A stretch of DNA of 64,000 nt from UBA6016 sp964568395 (GTDB lineage Bacteria; Campylobacterota; Campylobacteria; Campylobacterales; UBA6016): assembly GCA_964568395.1 (NCBI GenBank), contig CAZMPN010000002.1, positions 103,259-167,258 of the forward strand, in the 5' to 3' direction. The position numbers and the translations under genes are program-made. Under the pieces are notes generated by a model. It was given only the letters and a program-made list of their open reading frames with translations, was not told where the DNA came from and ran no database searches. Below, in pieces: positions 8,573 through 17,262 of this stretch. Positions within the stretch are counted from its first letter, which is position 1. Every line of letters starts with the position of its first letter.

Positions 8573-8791
8573 ATGTTCCACGAATATAGAGATATCGTTT
8601 CAAAACTAAAAGTAGAAAATGCGCACTTTGCAAAAATTTTTGAAAAACACAACGAACTTGACGACAAAATCGATCAAGAAGGCGCGCATATAGATACTAT
8701 CGAGCTTGAAAAACTAAAAAAAGAGAAACTTCACCTAAAAGATGAAGCGTACAATATGATCATGGAATACAAAAAGGCTAACAACCTATAA
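8573..8791 (+). CDS. DUF465 (YdcH) family small protein
   Basis: A 72-residue, charged, helical protein. The DUF465/YdcH pattern is visible: an opening MFHEYRD, a middle heptad-rich segment, and 'LEKLKKEKLHLKDEAYNMI' with the conserved LKK-x-K-L-x-LKDE run. The family is short, coiled-coil-like and of unknown function. A strong ribosome site (AAAGGGAGA) precedes the ATG. A bidirectional terminator follows. Confidence 0.88.
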   Translation: MFHEYRDIVSKLKVENAHFAKIFEKHNELDDKIDQEGAHIDTIELEKLKKEKLHLKDEAYNMIMEYKKANNL

Positions 8792-8795
8792 TTGC

Positions 8796-8819
8796 CAAAT
8801 AAGCCCTCGGGCTTATTTG
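8796..8819. terminator. Bidirectional terminator between converging genes
   Basis: Perfect 11-base inverted repeat CAAATAAGCCC / GGGCTTATTTG separated by two bases (a CTCG loop in practice). T-rich or A-rich ends let it act in both directions. It sits between the DUF465 gene and the converging antiporter gene, whose stop codon lies in the right arm. Confidence 0.85.
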
Positions 8820-10423
8820 TGTATCTTGCAAGTTAACGCCATCTCCACCAGTTTTTTACCGACCTCTTCGCTCTCATCCACCAACAAATCAACGCCGGCG
8901 GCTCTTATTAGCTTATATTCCCTATCGTTTCTGGTTCTGGCCACAAGGTTTACTTTCGGATAGTTGAATCTTATTATTTCGCAAATTGTTAGCAGCTCTT
9001 CCTCTCTGTCTATCGTGACGACGACGGCTGACGCCTCTTTGACTTTTAGCGTCTCCAGCATATTCTTTTGCATCGCGTTTCCGAATATGACGTTGTGCCC
9101 CCTTGCTTGCGCATCGTATACGAGATCTCTTTGGTTCTCTACGGCTATGTATTCAAAACCGTTAACCGACAAATTTCTTATTACCGCCTTTCCGGTATTC
9201 CCAAAACCGATGACCACGACATGGTTTTTGTAGCCGGAAGACTTTTCTATGATGTCGCTGTCTTTGCTTTTTGTAAATCTATAAGAGATTTCCGCTAGAT
9301 ATTTGGCTAGAAACGGCGTTATTATCATCGACAGCGCCGCGACGGCTATGAATGTTTGCGCCAACTCTTCCGTAATAAGAGAGATGCTTTTGGCGTATGC
9401 GAATATTACAAACGAGAATTCGCCTATCTGCGAGAGCAGTATCGCCGTTTTGATAGCCGTCCTAGACGAATATCTGAATATCTTTGAAAGATAGAAGATT
9501 ATTACCGTCTTGGCCGCCATGATTCCCACCGTCAATAAAACGATGAGCAGTATGTTTTTGATTAGAAAATGTACGTCTATCAATATGCCTATGGACAAAA
9601 AGAATACGCCAAGCAGCAAATCCCTAAACGGGATAAGGTCGGCTTCTATCTGATGCTTGAAAGCCGATTCCGAGATGATGATGCCCGCGATGAATGCGCC
9701 GAGCGAATACGGCACATGGAAGAAGTGCGCTATAGCCGCAGAGGTAATAACTATCAGCAGTACCGCCGTCATAAATAGTTCGTTTGATTTTGCGCCGGTC
9801 ACGTGTTTTAGGAAATAGGATACTCCGTATTTGCCGAAAAAGTAGATAGCTATCATTCCGCCTATAGAGTTTAGCCCAGTATGCCAAAGCAGCGTGCCAA
9901 GATCCTTGGAAGTGTCGGCCAGTATGGTCACAAGAATCAAAATAGGAACGACGGCGATATCTTGCATCAGCAGGATGCCGATGGAGTTTCTGCCGTGGTT
10001 CCTCCCCATTTTTCCTGTCTCTTGGAGTATCTTTAGGATAATGGTCGTAGATGAGAGGGCAAGCGTAAATCCGAGCGCTACGGCTATTTTTTTGTCAAAG
10101 TCCAGTAGATGGTGTAGCACGAAGCCAAAGATTAGCCCGCTAACCAGAATCTGTAGACCGCCGAGCCCTAAAACCTCTTTTTTCATGGAGCTCAGTTTTT
10201 CCAACGAGAACTCCAGCCCTATCATAAACATCAGAAATACGACGCCGAATTCCGCTATGGCCGTCAGCTCTTCGCTTCCGGTAAGGCCGAAAAACTGCCT
10301 TGCGGTTATACCGGTAATGATGTATCCGATAACGGTGCTGATGCCTATTCTTTTTAGAAATAGATTTAGGATAATTGCAAAAAATATTATGAACGAGACT
10401 ATAAAGAGTTGATTTTCGTGCAT
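8813..10423 (-). CDS. Kef-type K+/H+ antiporter with TrkA-N domain
   Basis: A 536-residue inner-membrane protein. Residues 1 to about 380 form a CPA2 (KefB/YbaL-like) antiporter with about twelve helices, including FGVVFLMFMIGLEFSLEKL and ALSSTTIILKIL. This is followed by a cytosolic TrkA-N Rossmann domain (VVVIGFGNTGKAVIRNL) that binds NAD(H) and gates transport. No TrkA-C domain is evident. It is the last gene of the run radA-ftsY side: its start abuts radA, only one base apart, so co-transcription is likely. A second Kef-type antiporter is encoded at about 30 kb. Confidence 0.93.
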   Translation of the reverse strand: MHENQLFIVSFIIFFAIILNLFLKRIGISTVIGYIITGITARQFFGLTGSEELTAIAEFGVVFLMFMIGLEFSLEKLSSMKKEVLGLGGLQILVSGLIFGFVLHHLLDFDKKIAVALGFTLALSSTTIILKILQETGKMGRNHGRNSIGILLMQDIAVVPILILVTILADTSKDLGTLLWHTGLNSIGGMIAIYFFGKYGVSYFLKHVTGAKSNELFMTAVLLIVITSAAIAHFFHVPYSLGAFIAGIIISESAFKHQIEADLIPFRDLLLGVFFLSIGILIDVHFLIKNILLIVLLTVGIMAAKTVIIFYLSKIFRYSSRTAIKTAILLSQIGEFSFVIFAYAKSISLITEELAQTFIAVAALSMIITPFLAKYLAEISYRFTKSKDSDIIEKSSGYKNHVVVIGFGNTGKAVIRNLSVNGFEYIAVENQRDLVYDAQARGHNVIFGNAMQKNMLETLKVKEASAVVVTIDREEELLTICEIIRFNYPKVNLVARTRNDREYKLIRAAGVDLLVDESEEVGKKLVEMALTCKIHK

Positions 10424-10424
10424 C

Positions 10425-11768
10425 CTACATCCAATCTATAAGTTTTGCCACTTCGTTTACTTCGAAGCATTTGACGTTTGTCTTCATGTTTTTTGGCAGC
10501 TTCGGCGTCAGCGCTTTTTTGAAGCCTTGGGACGCCGCCTCTTTGAGCCTGTTTTCTATATTTGAGACCTCCCTGATGTCTCCGGTTAGACTTACCTCCC
10601 CGATAAATACGGTCTCAGGGTTTATCGGTCTGTTTTTAAAGCTGCTGACTATCGCCGCTATTATGGCGAGGTCTATTGACGGCTCGGTTACCTTGATTCC
10701 GCCGACGACGTTGATGTAGACGTCGTAGCGGCTTAGCGCAAGGCCTAGTTTTCTCTCCAAAAGCGCCAGTATCATCGTAAGCCTTGAGCTGTCAAAGCCG
10801 TTTGTGGATCGTTTTGGATTTGGATACGGACTCTCCGAGACGAGAGCCTGCACCTCTACGGCTAGCGGCCTTGTGCCCTCCATCAGTACGGTGATGGCAA
10901 ACCCCGGATTTGTAGAGTCCTTGCTAAAAAATTTGGACGAGATGTTTTTGGCGGCTACGAGTCCGTCGCCGGTCATCTCGAATATCCCTATTTCGCTGGT
11001 AGAGCCGAATCTGTTTTTGAACGAGCGGAGTATTCTGATATCGCTACTGCCGTCGCCGTCGAAATAAAGCACCGTGTCCACCATATGCTCAAGCACCCTT
11101 GGGCCTGCTATCGAACCCTCTTTCGTTATGTGGCCTATGATAAATACTGTGATGTTGCGCTCTTTTGCGTGGCGCATAAGCTGGAACGTTATCTCTTTTA
11201 CCTGCGATACGCTGCCGGGTGCCGAATCCAGTGCGCTCGAATACATCGTCTGTATGGAGTCTATGATTATTAGCTCATACTCTCCGCTTCCTGCTTCATC
11301 CAGTATCGCGCCTATCTCTATTTCGCCGAGTATGTAGAGGTTCCTATCTACCGCTCCGAGCCTTGAGGCCCTTAGTTTTATCTGTTGGTTCGACTCTTCG
11401 CCTGCGGCGTAGAGTATCTTTTTGTTTTTCGAGGCCAAAAGCCCGGCGATTTTTAGAAGCAGCGTAGATTTTCCAACGCCCGGGCTGCCGCCTATTAGTA
11501 CGAGCGAGCCTTTGACTATCCCGCCGCCAAGCACTATATCAAACTCATCATCCCCGCTTGGAACCCTATCTATCGCCGTCTCCTCTACGTCCACTATCGA
11601 TACGGCTTTTTTTGCTTTCGGATGGGACGGCTTGTTGGCGATTTCAAGGTCTTTTTCCTTGACCTCCAAAAAACTCTCCCAGGCGCCACAGTTGGGGCAT
11701 TTGCCTATCCATTTGGCGCTCTGGTATCCGCACGCTTGGCATTCGAAGAGAGTTTTTGCTTTTGCCAT
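10425..11768 (-). CDS. radA: DNA repair protein RadA
   Basis: A 447-residue branch-migration helicase in recombination. Domain order: four-cysteine zinc finger (CQACGYQSAKWIGKCPNC, residues 10-27), RecA-like ATPase with Walker A GGSPGVGKST and the RadA-specific KNRFG motif, then a C-terminal Lon-protease-like domain without catalytic residues. It follows ftsY by 3 bases, an order conserved in Campylobacter. Confidence 0.97.
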   Translation of the reverse strand: MAKAKTLFECQACGYQSAKWIGKCPNCGAWESFLEVKEKDLEIANKPSHPKAKKAVSIVDVEETAIDRVPSGDDEFDIVLGGGIVKGSLVLIGGSPGVGKSTLLLKIAGLLASKNKKILYAAGEESNQQIKLRASRLGAVDRNLYILGEIEIGAILDEAGSGEYELIIIDSIQTMYSSALDSAPGSVSQVKEITFQLMRHAKERNITVFIIGHITKEGSIAGPRVLEHMVDTVLYFDGDGSSDIRILRSFKNRFGSTSEIGIFEMTGDGLVAAKNISSKFFSKDSTNPGFAITVLMEGTRPLAVEVQALVSESPYPNPKRSTNGFDSSRLTMILALLERKLGLALSRYDVYINVVGGIKVTEPSIDLAIIAAIVSSFKNRPINPETVFIGEVSLTGDIREVSNIENRLKEAASQGFKKALTPKLPKNMKTNVKCFEVNEVAKLIDWM

Positions 11769-11771
11769 CGC

Positions 11772-12650
11772 TTAGTCTTTGAAGATTGCGCCGACAAATT
11801 CGTCGACGAAAGTTTTCGTATCGAACAGCTCTATGTCGTCCGGTTTTTCGCCGACACCGACGTATAGTATAGGAAGTCCAAGCTCTCTTACTATCGAGAA
11901 TATAGCGCCCCCTTTTGCGGTTCCGTCAAGCTTGGTTACTATGACCGCGTCAAGGCCTACCATCTCGTTAAACGCTTTTGCCTGATTGATTGCCGAGCTA
12001 CCGGCCGTCGCATCTATAATGGCTATTTTCCTGTGAGGCGTTCCAGGCATAGCTTTTTCGCACACCCTGACTATCTTTTTGAGCTCTTCGGCCAGATTCG
12101 TTTGCGTATGGAGTCTTCCGGCCGTGTCTATGATGGCGTAGTCTATGCCTTTCGATATGGCGGAATTTATCGTGTCGTAAGCGACGCTAGATGGGTCTGC
12201 CCCTATCTTCGACGTGACGGCTTGAGCGCCGAGTCTGTTCGCCCAGATGCCTAGCTGCTCGACAGCCGCAGCGCGAAACGTATCCCCGGCCCCCAGCATT
12301 ACGCTTTTGCCGTCTTTTTTCGCGAGGTTTGCCAGTTTTGCTATCGTCGTAGTCTTTCCGGCTCCGTTAACACCTATTATGAGGTCTACGAAAGGTTTCG
12401 CCGAGTAGATCTCTTTCGCCGGTTTGATATGCTTATCCAAAAAGACGGACGTAAGCGCATTTTGCAAAGAGATTTTGTTGATGGAGTTTGGCATGGTCTC
12501 TAGCATTTGCTCGACTATTTCGTATTCGATGTCGCTGGTTACAAGTATCTCCTCAAGCTCGTCCTTGCTTATCGTCTCACGCTTGTCGCCTATTATTTCG
12601 GTGATTGCCGATACTGTTTTTTGAAGCGATTTTTTTAGAAGTCCGAACAT
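11772..12650 (-). CDS. ftsY: Signal recognition particle receptor FtsY
   Basis: SRP receptor GTPase that docks ribosome-SRP complexes at the membrane. At 292 residues it has only the NG domains and lacks the long acidic A domain of the E. coli protein, as is usual in this phylum. Motifs: GVNGAGKTTTIAKLA (G1), DTAGRLHT (G3), TKLDGTAKGGA (G4 and closing loop). It sits between a thioredoxin-like lipoprotein gene and radA with gaps of 4 and 3 bases. Confidence 0.97.
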   Translation of the reverse strand: MFGLLKKSLQKTVSAITEIIGDKRETISKDELEEILVTSDIEYEIVEQMLETMPNSINKISLQNALTSVFLDKHIKPAKEIYSAKPFVDLIIGVNGAGKTTTIAKLANLAKKDGKSVMLGAGDTFRAAAVEQLGIWANRLGAQAVTSKIGADPSSVAYDTINSAISKGIDYAIIDTAGRLHTQTNLAEELKKIVRVCEKAMPGTPHRKIAIIDATAGSSAINQAKAFNEMVGLDAVIVTKLDGTAKGGAIFSIVRELGLPILYVGVGEKPDDIELFDTKTFVDEFVGAIFKD

Positions 12651-12654
12651 CCGT

Positions 12655-13197
12655 CTATCGCCCTATCGTCTTTAAAAGATCTTGCTCGATTATCTCCTTT
12701 GGCGTAGCTCCCGGATAAAACGCCCTCTGCTTGCCGCTTTTGTCAAACATATACATAGTAGGAAAACCTTTTACTCCGAACACTTCGGCGGCTTCGAAGT
12801 TTGCCGGAGAGTTCGATACGAAATAGTTGATTTTATGCTCATTTATAAACGCCGATACATCTTCGTTTTTCTTGTTCTCTTCAAGCAGTACGGCTACCAC
12901 GGCGAATTTATCCCTGTATTTTTCTTGAAGCTCGACAAGATGCGGTATCTCCGCCTTGCACGGAGGACACCAGGTGGCAAAGAAGTTTAGGAGTACCATC
13001 TTCCCTTCCGCTCCCTGAAAAGTAAAGCCCGTACCGGTATTTACCATCGTAATTTTCTGCCCGTCTATAGATGTAAGCTCTATGTTTTTGACAAGATTTT
13101 TCGTGCTCACAAGAGAGTTCGCGTCGCCCTTCTTGTCGCAACCCGTGAAAAGAAATAATGAAATACCAATTAGTCCAATCGAGATTATTTTTTTCAT
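12655..13197 (-). CDS. TlpA-like thioredoxin-fold lipoprotein
   Basis: A 180-residue exported protein. The N-terminus is a lipoprotein signal ending in the lipobox LFTGC at residues 16-20. The remainder is a TlpA/ResA-type thioredoxin fold with the redox site ATWCPPCKAEIP and a cis-Pro segment (GFPTMYMFD). It probably reduces disulfides, for example on apocytochromes, in the periplasm. It leads the operon with ftsY and radA, and diverges from the 5-FCL gene. Confidence 0.92.
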   Translation of the reverse strand: MKKIISIGLIGISLFLFTGCDKKGDANSLVSTKNLVKNIELTSIDGQKITMVNTGTGFTFQGAEGKMVLLNFFATWCPPCKAEIPHLVELQEKYRDKFAVVAVLLEENKKNEDVSAFINEHKINYFVSNSPANFEAAEVFGVKGFPTMYMFDKSGKQRAFYPGATPKEIIEQDLLKTIGR

Positions 13198-13275
13198 TTT
13201 TAGTCCAATTTTTGTTTTTACAGCCGAAAGATTATAAACTTTAAGGGCTTAATTCAGTGGAGTTCGGAGGATTTT

Positions 13276-13965
13276 TTGCAAGATAAAAAAACGGTTTTTA
13301 GGCAGCAGTGCAAAAAGCGGTTAAATGATGCCGCAAAAAAAGGCGTCTATTGCAAAGATAAGAGCTTTGCAAAAATTCTTTTGAGTTTTCTATCCGGAAG
13401 CGATTTCAAAAATATTCTACTATTTTTGCCACTTTCTATGGAACCAAGTGTCAAAATAGTGGTAAAAAAATTACTTGCGCACAAAAAACGCATTTATATC
13501 CCCTTTATAGAGGATATTAATTTTAAGATAGTAAAATACAGGTTGCCTTTAAAACAAGGCGCTTTTAATATCTTGAGTTGTAATAATTCCCTTGAATTTA
13601 TAAAAAAAATTGATATAGCGATAGTTCCTGCTTTGGGCGTCGATTGCGGCTTCAGAAGAATCGGATTCGGCAAAGGTATGTACGATAGGTTTTTCGGCGC
13701 GCTCGGCTATAGGCCGCATATGATTTTCGTACAAAGAAGCTTCTGTTTTTCAAAAGAGAGCATAGGCGAGCCGCACGACGTATATTGCGACTATCTAGTA
13801 TTACCAAATAAAATTTTCGTAAAAGGCAGACTAAAAAATGCTTACAACAGCGTTAACGGTTACGGCCGCCGCAATCTCATCGGGAGTGGCGGGATTTTTA
13901 ATAGCAAAAAAAATAGATTCGGCAAAATATCAAATTTACGTAGAACAGTCAAAATCAAAAGCTAG
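13276..13965 (+). CDS. 5-formyltetrahydrofolate cyclo-ligase family protein
   Basis: Cytosolic enzyme converting 5-formyl-THF to 5,10-methenyl-THF with ATP. The family hallmark is VPALGVDCGFRRIGFGKGMYDRF at about residues 116-138; the glycine-rich run binds phosphate, and E-P-H-D near residue 166 follows. The start is TTG at 13276, chosen for the strong GGAGG 5 bases before it. The normal family end is near residue 186, but this frame runs on for about 43 more residues, overlapping the start of rny by 128 bases. The extra tail is basic and looks non-functional. Confidence 0.9.
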   Translation: MQDKKTVFRQQCKKRLNDAAKKGVYCKDKSFAKILLSFLSGSDFKNILLFLPLSMEPSVKIVVKKLLAHKKRIYIPFIEDINFKIVKYRLPLKQGAFNILSCNNSLEFIKKIDIAIVPALGVDCGFRRIGFGKGMYDRFFGALGYRPHMIFVQRSFCFSKESIGEPHDVYCDYLVLPNKIFVKGRLKNAYNSVNGYGRRNLIGSGGIFNSKKNRFGKISNLRRTVKIKS

Positions 13966-15406
13966 AGCCATAGAACACGAAGCCGAGCTAAAACTGGAAG
14001 GAATAAAGGCAAAAGAGGTAAATCTGGAGCTTGAGTCCAGAAAGAAACTAGAGCTTGAACTTGCGAAGCTAAAAAACGAGTACGATACAAAGCAGCACGT
14101 CCTTGCCAAAAAAGAAGAGAGCCTATCTGAAAAGATAAAAAGCGAAATCAAAAATATAGATGCGCAAAAAAAAGAGATAGACGCCTTAAAACAGGATATC
14201 GTCTCCAAAAAAGAGGAGCTTGAGAGGCTAAGAAAAAATTATGAGGCAAAAGCCGAGGAGGCGCTAAGAATAGCCGAAGCGGGAGCTGGTCTTACCAGAC
14301 ACGAGGCCAAGGAGATAGTGCTAAAAAGAACGGAAGAGCTTTGTCGCGAGGATATAACGCATATAGTAAGACGCTATGAAGCCGAGGCAAAAGCGGAGGC
14401 CAGAAAAAGAGCGAACTATATAATAGCGCAGGCTACCACCAGATATGCCGGGGAGTTTGCGGCGGAGAGACTGATAAACGTAGTGCCGATAAACAGCGAA
14501 GAGATAAAAGGGCGCATAATCGGCAAAGAGGGTAGGAATATCAAAGTGCTCGAGATGCTGCTCGGTGTCGATATCATAATAGACGATACGCCAAACGCGA
14601 TAATAGTCAGCAGCTTTAATCTTCTAAGAAGGGCAATAGCTACAAAGACGCTCGAGCTTCTGATAGAGGACGGCAGGATACAGCCCGCAAAAATAGAAGA
14701 GATATATGAAAAAGTCAAGCGTGAATTTGACGAGAAGATGTACGAAGAGGGTGAAAATATTGTTATGGATCTAGGCGTTGGGCCTATGAATCCAGAGCTC
14801 ATCAAGCTAATCGGAAGACTAAAATATAGAGCCAGCTATGGGCAAAACGCATTGGCGCATTCGCTAGAGGTCGTTCATCTGGCCGGGATAATAGCGGCGG
14901 AGCTCGGCGGGGACGAAGCGCTTGCGAAAAGGGCGGCGCTTTTGCACGATATAGGAAAAGCGCTAACGCATGACTACTCCGGAAGCCACGTGGATCTGGG
15001 AGCCGATATATGCAAACGTTATAAAGAGCACCCGGTCGTCATAAACGCCATTTATGCGCACCATGGCCTGGAGGAGGTAAAATCGATAGAGTGCGCCGCG
15101 GTTTGCACTGGCGACGCCCTGTCCGCCGCTAGACCAGGCGCTAGGCGTGAGGTGCTTGAGAGCTTCTTAAAAAGGGTAGAGGAGCTTGAAAAAATAGCGC
15201 TTGCGCATAACGGTGTCAAAAACGCTTACGCTATCGCCGCAGGTAAAGAGATAAGGGTGATAGTGAACGCCTCTTTGGTAAACGACGATGAGTCCACTCT
15301 GATAGCTAGGGAGATCGCCTCTGAAGTTGAAAAAAGCGTACAGTATCCAGGCGAGATAAAAATCAGCGTAATTAGGGAAACCAGGGCGATAGAGTTCGCT
15401 AGGTAA
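13838..15406 (+). CDS. rny: Ribonuclease Y
   Basis: Membrane-anchored endoribonuclease that starts mRNA decay. It has 522 residues, the standard length. Order: N-terminal membrane helix (residues 3-24), long coiled coil (about 30-190), KH domain with GRIIGKEGRNIK near residue 225, and an HD domain with LLHDIGKAL near residue 368. The start within the 5-FCL frame is supported by the anchor helix beginning right after the ATG. The same gene order (5-FCL then rny) is seen in Campylobacter. Confidence 0.97.
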   Translation: MLTTALTVTAAAISSGVAGFLIAKKIDSAKYQIYVEQSKSKARAIEHEAELKLEGIKAKEVNLELESRKKLELELAKLKNEYDTKQHVLAKKEESLSEKIKSEIKNIDAQKKEIDALKQDIVSKKEELERLRKNYEAKAEEALRIAEAGAGLTRHEAKEIVLKRTEELCREDITHIVRRYEAEAKAEARKRANYIIAQATTRYAGEFAAERLINVVPINSEEIKGRIIGKEGRNIKVLEMLLGVDIIIDDTPNAIIVSSFNLLRRAIATKTLELLIEDGRIQPAKIEEIYEKVKREFDEKMYEEGENIVMDLGVGPMNPELIKLIGRLKYRASYGQNALAHSLEVVHLAGIIAAELGGDEALAKRAALLHDIGKALTHDYSGSHVDLGADICKRYKEHPVVINAIYAHHGLEEVKSIECAAVCTGDALSAARPGARREVLESFLKRVEELEKIALAHNGVKNAYAIAAGKEIRVIVNASLVNDDESTLIAREIASEVEKSVQYPGEIKISVIRETRAIEFAR

Positions 15407-15710
15407 TACTAAAGCCGATATTCAAAGCGGTCTCCTCCGCCGTTTTGAATGCTTCCTTTAAAAAGCCGTACTTCTGATTCGAGCCTTCAAATTTTGTTCT
15501 TGCCTTCAAGAAAGCTTCCCACGGTTTTGAATAATCGCCGATTTTCCTTCTTTTGATCTCAAACGCTACGGACGCGTTTATTAACCCTTTCAAAAGCGCT
15601 CTTAACTCCTGGTCGCTCTCATATCTCCATCTATATTCGAATGCTTCGTGCGCTTCGTAAAATCTGCTGTTTTCCAAGTGCTCTATATATTTATCGCTCT
15701 CATTAATCAT
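15399..15710 (-). CDS. DUF309 domain protein
   Basis: A 103-residue helical protein. The DUF309 signature is present: 'NSRFYEAHEAFEYRWR' with the His-Glu pair, then 'LLKGLINASVAFEIKRR'. The function of the family is unknown. It converges on rny, overlapping its last 8 bases. Confidence 0.85.
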   Translation of the reverse strand: MINESDKYIEHLENSRFYEAHEAFEYRWRYESDQELRALLKGLINASVAFEIKRRKIGDYSKPWEAFLKARTKFEGSNQKYGFLKEAFKTAEETALNIGFSIT

Positions 15711-15786
15711 TGTCGGATTTTACAAAATATATGTAAAACAAGGAACATTTTTTGCTAGTAATTTGTAAAAAATCGGAGCATTTTGA

Positions 15787-16620
15787 GTGAAGAGCCAGGT
15801 TTTTGCTATTAGCCATACCGAAAACATGATACTCGCGAGAGTCGATGCGAACGATGCGGCATACTCTTCATACATCAAAAGCTATATACAAAAAAACTTC
15901 AAATTCTTTATACATCTCAAAGAGTCTATTCTCGTATTTCCAAAAACGGAAGATAGGACAAAACGGCATTTTTTTATGAGTTGTCTGCTCAATAATCTCA
16001 ATAAAAGCAGAAGCGACAAGCTTTCTATGGATTTCAATCTGGACGTTCCTTTTTTTGTAGAGTTTTCAAACTCTAAAGAGGGTTCCCTGGTCCCGAAAGT
16101 AATAGTCAAGTGCCATAAAAACAGCGTTTTTTTTAGGTTTTCGGAGGAGACGAAAAGGGTCGTGGAGTTTTTGAGAAAAAACTTTTTTGGCTCCAAGGTG
16201 GATGTGGACTACTTCCAAAGGGTGGCCAAGATACCCATAAAAAGCAAAGAAGAGTACTCTGTACTTAGAAAGCTGCTCGCAAAAAAAGTTAAGTTTAGCG
16301 ATTTTTTACATGTAAGGTTTACTTATAACGAAGAAGAGCTTGTAAGGCTGAACGCAAATACGAAAAGCAGGAAAAAAAGCTTTTTCTCGTGGGGCGAGGA
16401 TTGCGACGCTGAATATTCTTATTATGCGGAGCTGAATTCTCGTTACGGCGATAGTTTCGAGCTTATTAGGCAGAGATATTTGGAGCTAATTAAGATTTAT
16501 CATCCTGATAGAGTGTACGGCAAGGATGAGGAGACCGTTAAGAGATATACTATGAAATTCAGAAGAGTCCAGAACGCCTTTGAGCAACTGCGAAAGACGC
16601 ACCAAAAAATGGCCTCCTGA
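15787..16620 (+). CDS. DnaJ-domain protein
   Basis: A 277-residue protein whose last 65 residues form a J domain: 'YLELIKIYHPDRVYG' carries the HPD motif that stimulates DnaK's ATPase. The long N-terminal part (about residues 1-200) has no family I recognise and may be the client-binding region. The domain order, with J at the C-terminus, is known for DnaJ-like proteins in Campylobacter and Helicobacter. Start is GTG at 15787, with CGGAG upstream. Confidence 0.85.
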   Translation: MKSQVFAISHTENMILARVDANDAAYSSYIKSYIQKNFKFFIHLKESILVFPKTEDRTKRHFFMSCLLNNLNKSRSDKLSMDFNLDVPFFVEFSNSKEGSLVPKVIVKCHKNSVFFRFSEETKRVVEFLRKNFFGSKVDVDYFQRVAKIPIKSKEEYSVLRKLLAKKVKFSDFLHVRFTYNEEELVRLNANTKSRKKSFFSWGEDCDAEYSYYAELNSRYGDSFELIRQRYLELIKIYHPDRVYGKDEETVKRYTMKFRRVQNAFEQLRKTHQKMAS

Positions 16621-16637
16621 TGATTTAGCCTAAGTAG

Positions 16638-16880
16638 CTAAAGAGAGTCCTTGTAGTTTATTTGCGACGCATATTGCTTCATTTTTTGGATATTGTTCAT
16701 ATTCTCCACTGTTTTTGAGCACTCTTTGTCTAGAAGCTTTATAGCTTCCGATACCATCGCCGCCGCTTCTCTTAGTTCATCTATATTGTTGCTTTCAAAC
16801 GCTACGCTTGAAAGCTCTTCCATTTTTTTAAGATCGTGGTTTACGATCGCTATTTTAAGCTCTTTTATATAGTCACTCAA
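16638..16880 (-). CDS. FliT-like small flagellar protein (tentative)
   Basis: An 80-residue, acidic, all-helical protein encoded last in the flaG-fliD-fliS run, overlapping fliS by 4 bases (ATGA). Position and size match FliT, the export chaperone for the cap protein FliD, but sequence resemblance is too weak for a firm name. Confidence 0.6.
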   Translation of the reverse strand: MSDYIKELKIAIVNHDLKKMEELSSVAFESNNIDELREAAAMVSEAIKLLDKECSKTVENMNNIQKMKQYASQINYKDSL

Positions 16881-17254
16881 GACGACATGCTCCCCGTTAC
16901 GTCTTTCCAGGCGTCTATAAGTCCTTTCGTTACCGTTATTACCGTTTCTAGCGGTTCGGTAGTATTTTCCAGATTGGCGGAGCTAAGCAGGAATATCTGA
17001 TGGCTGTAAAGCCCGTTTAGATATTCGGCGATTTCGCCGCCTTTTTCATAATTTAGAGAGTTTATTAGTTCTGCGAAAATATCTATAGATCTGTTTATCC
17101 AATAAACCCTTTTTTCTATATCGCCGTCTTCGATGGCTTTTTTTGCCTGCGCCGTAAACCTAAGAACCCCCTCGAACAACATCTGTACCAGTTTTTCCGG
17201 GGACTCTATTCTTGCGGCGTTTTGTGCGTATGCGTTTATTGCGTTGGATCTCAT
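16877..17254 (-). CDS. fliS: Flagellar export chaperone FliS
   Basis: A 125-residue helical chaperone that keeps flagellin unpolymerised in the cytosol. Family features: NAYAQNAARIESPEKLVQMLF at the start, then WINRSIDIFAELINSLNYEKGGEIAEYL. It lies 8 bases after fliD and overlaps the FliT-like gene. Confidence 0.95.
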   Translation of the reverse strand: MRSNAINAYAQNAARIESPEKLVQMLFEGVLRFTAQAKKAIEDGDIEKRVYWINRSIDIFAELINSLNYEKGGEIAEYLNGLYSHQIFLLSSANLENTTEPLETVITVTKGLIDAWKDVTGSMSS

Positions 17255-17262
17255 TTTATACC

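Noticed and set aside
9894..10412. 172-codon open frame opposite the Kef antiporter
   Set aside because: Shadow of a well-supported gene; no family features.
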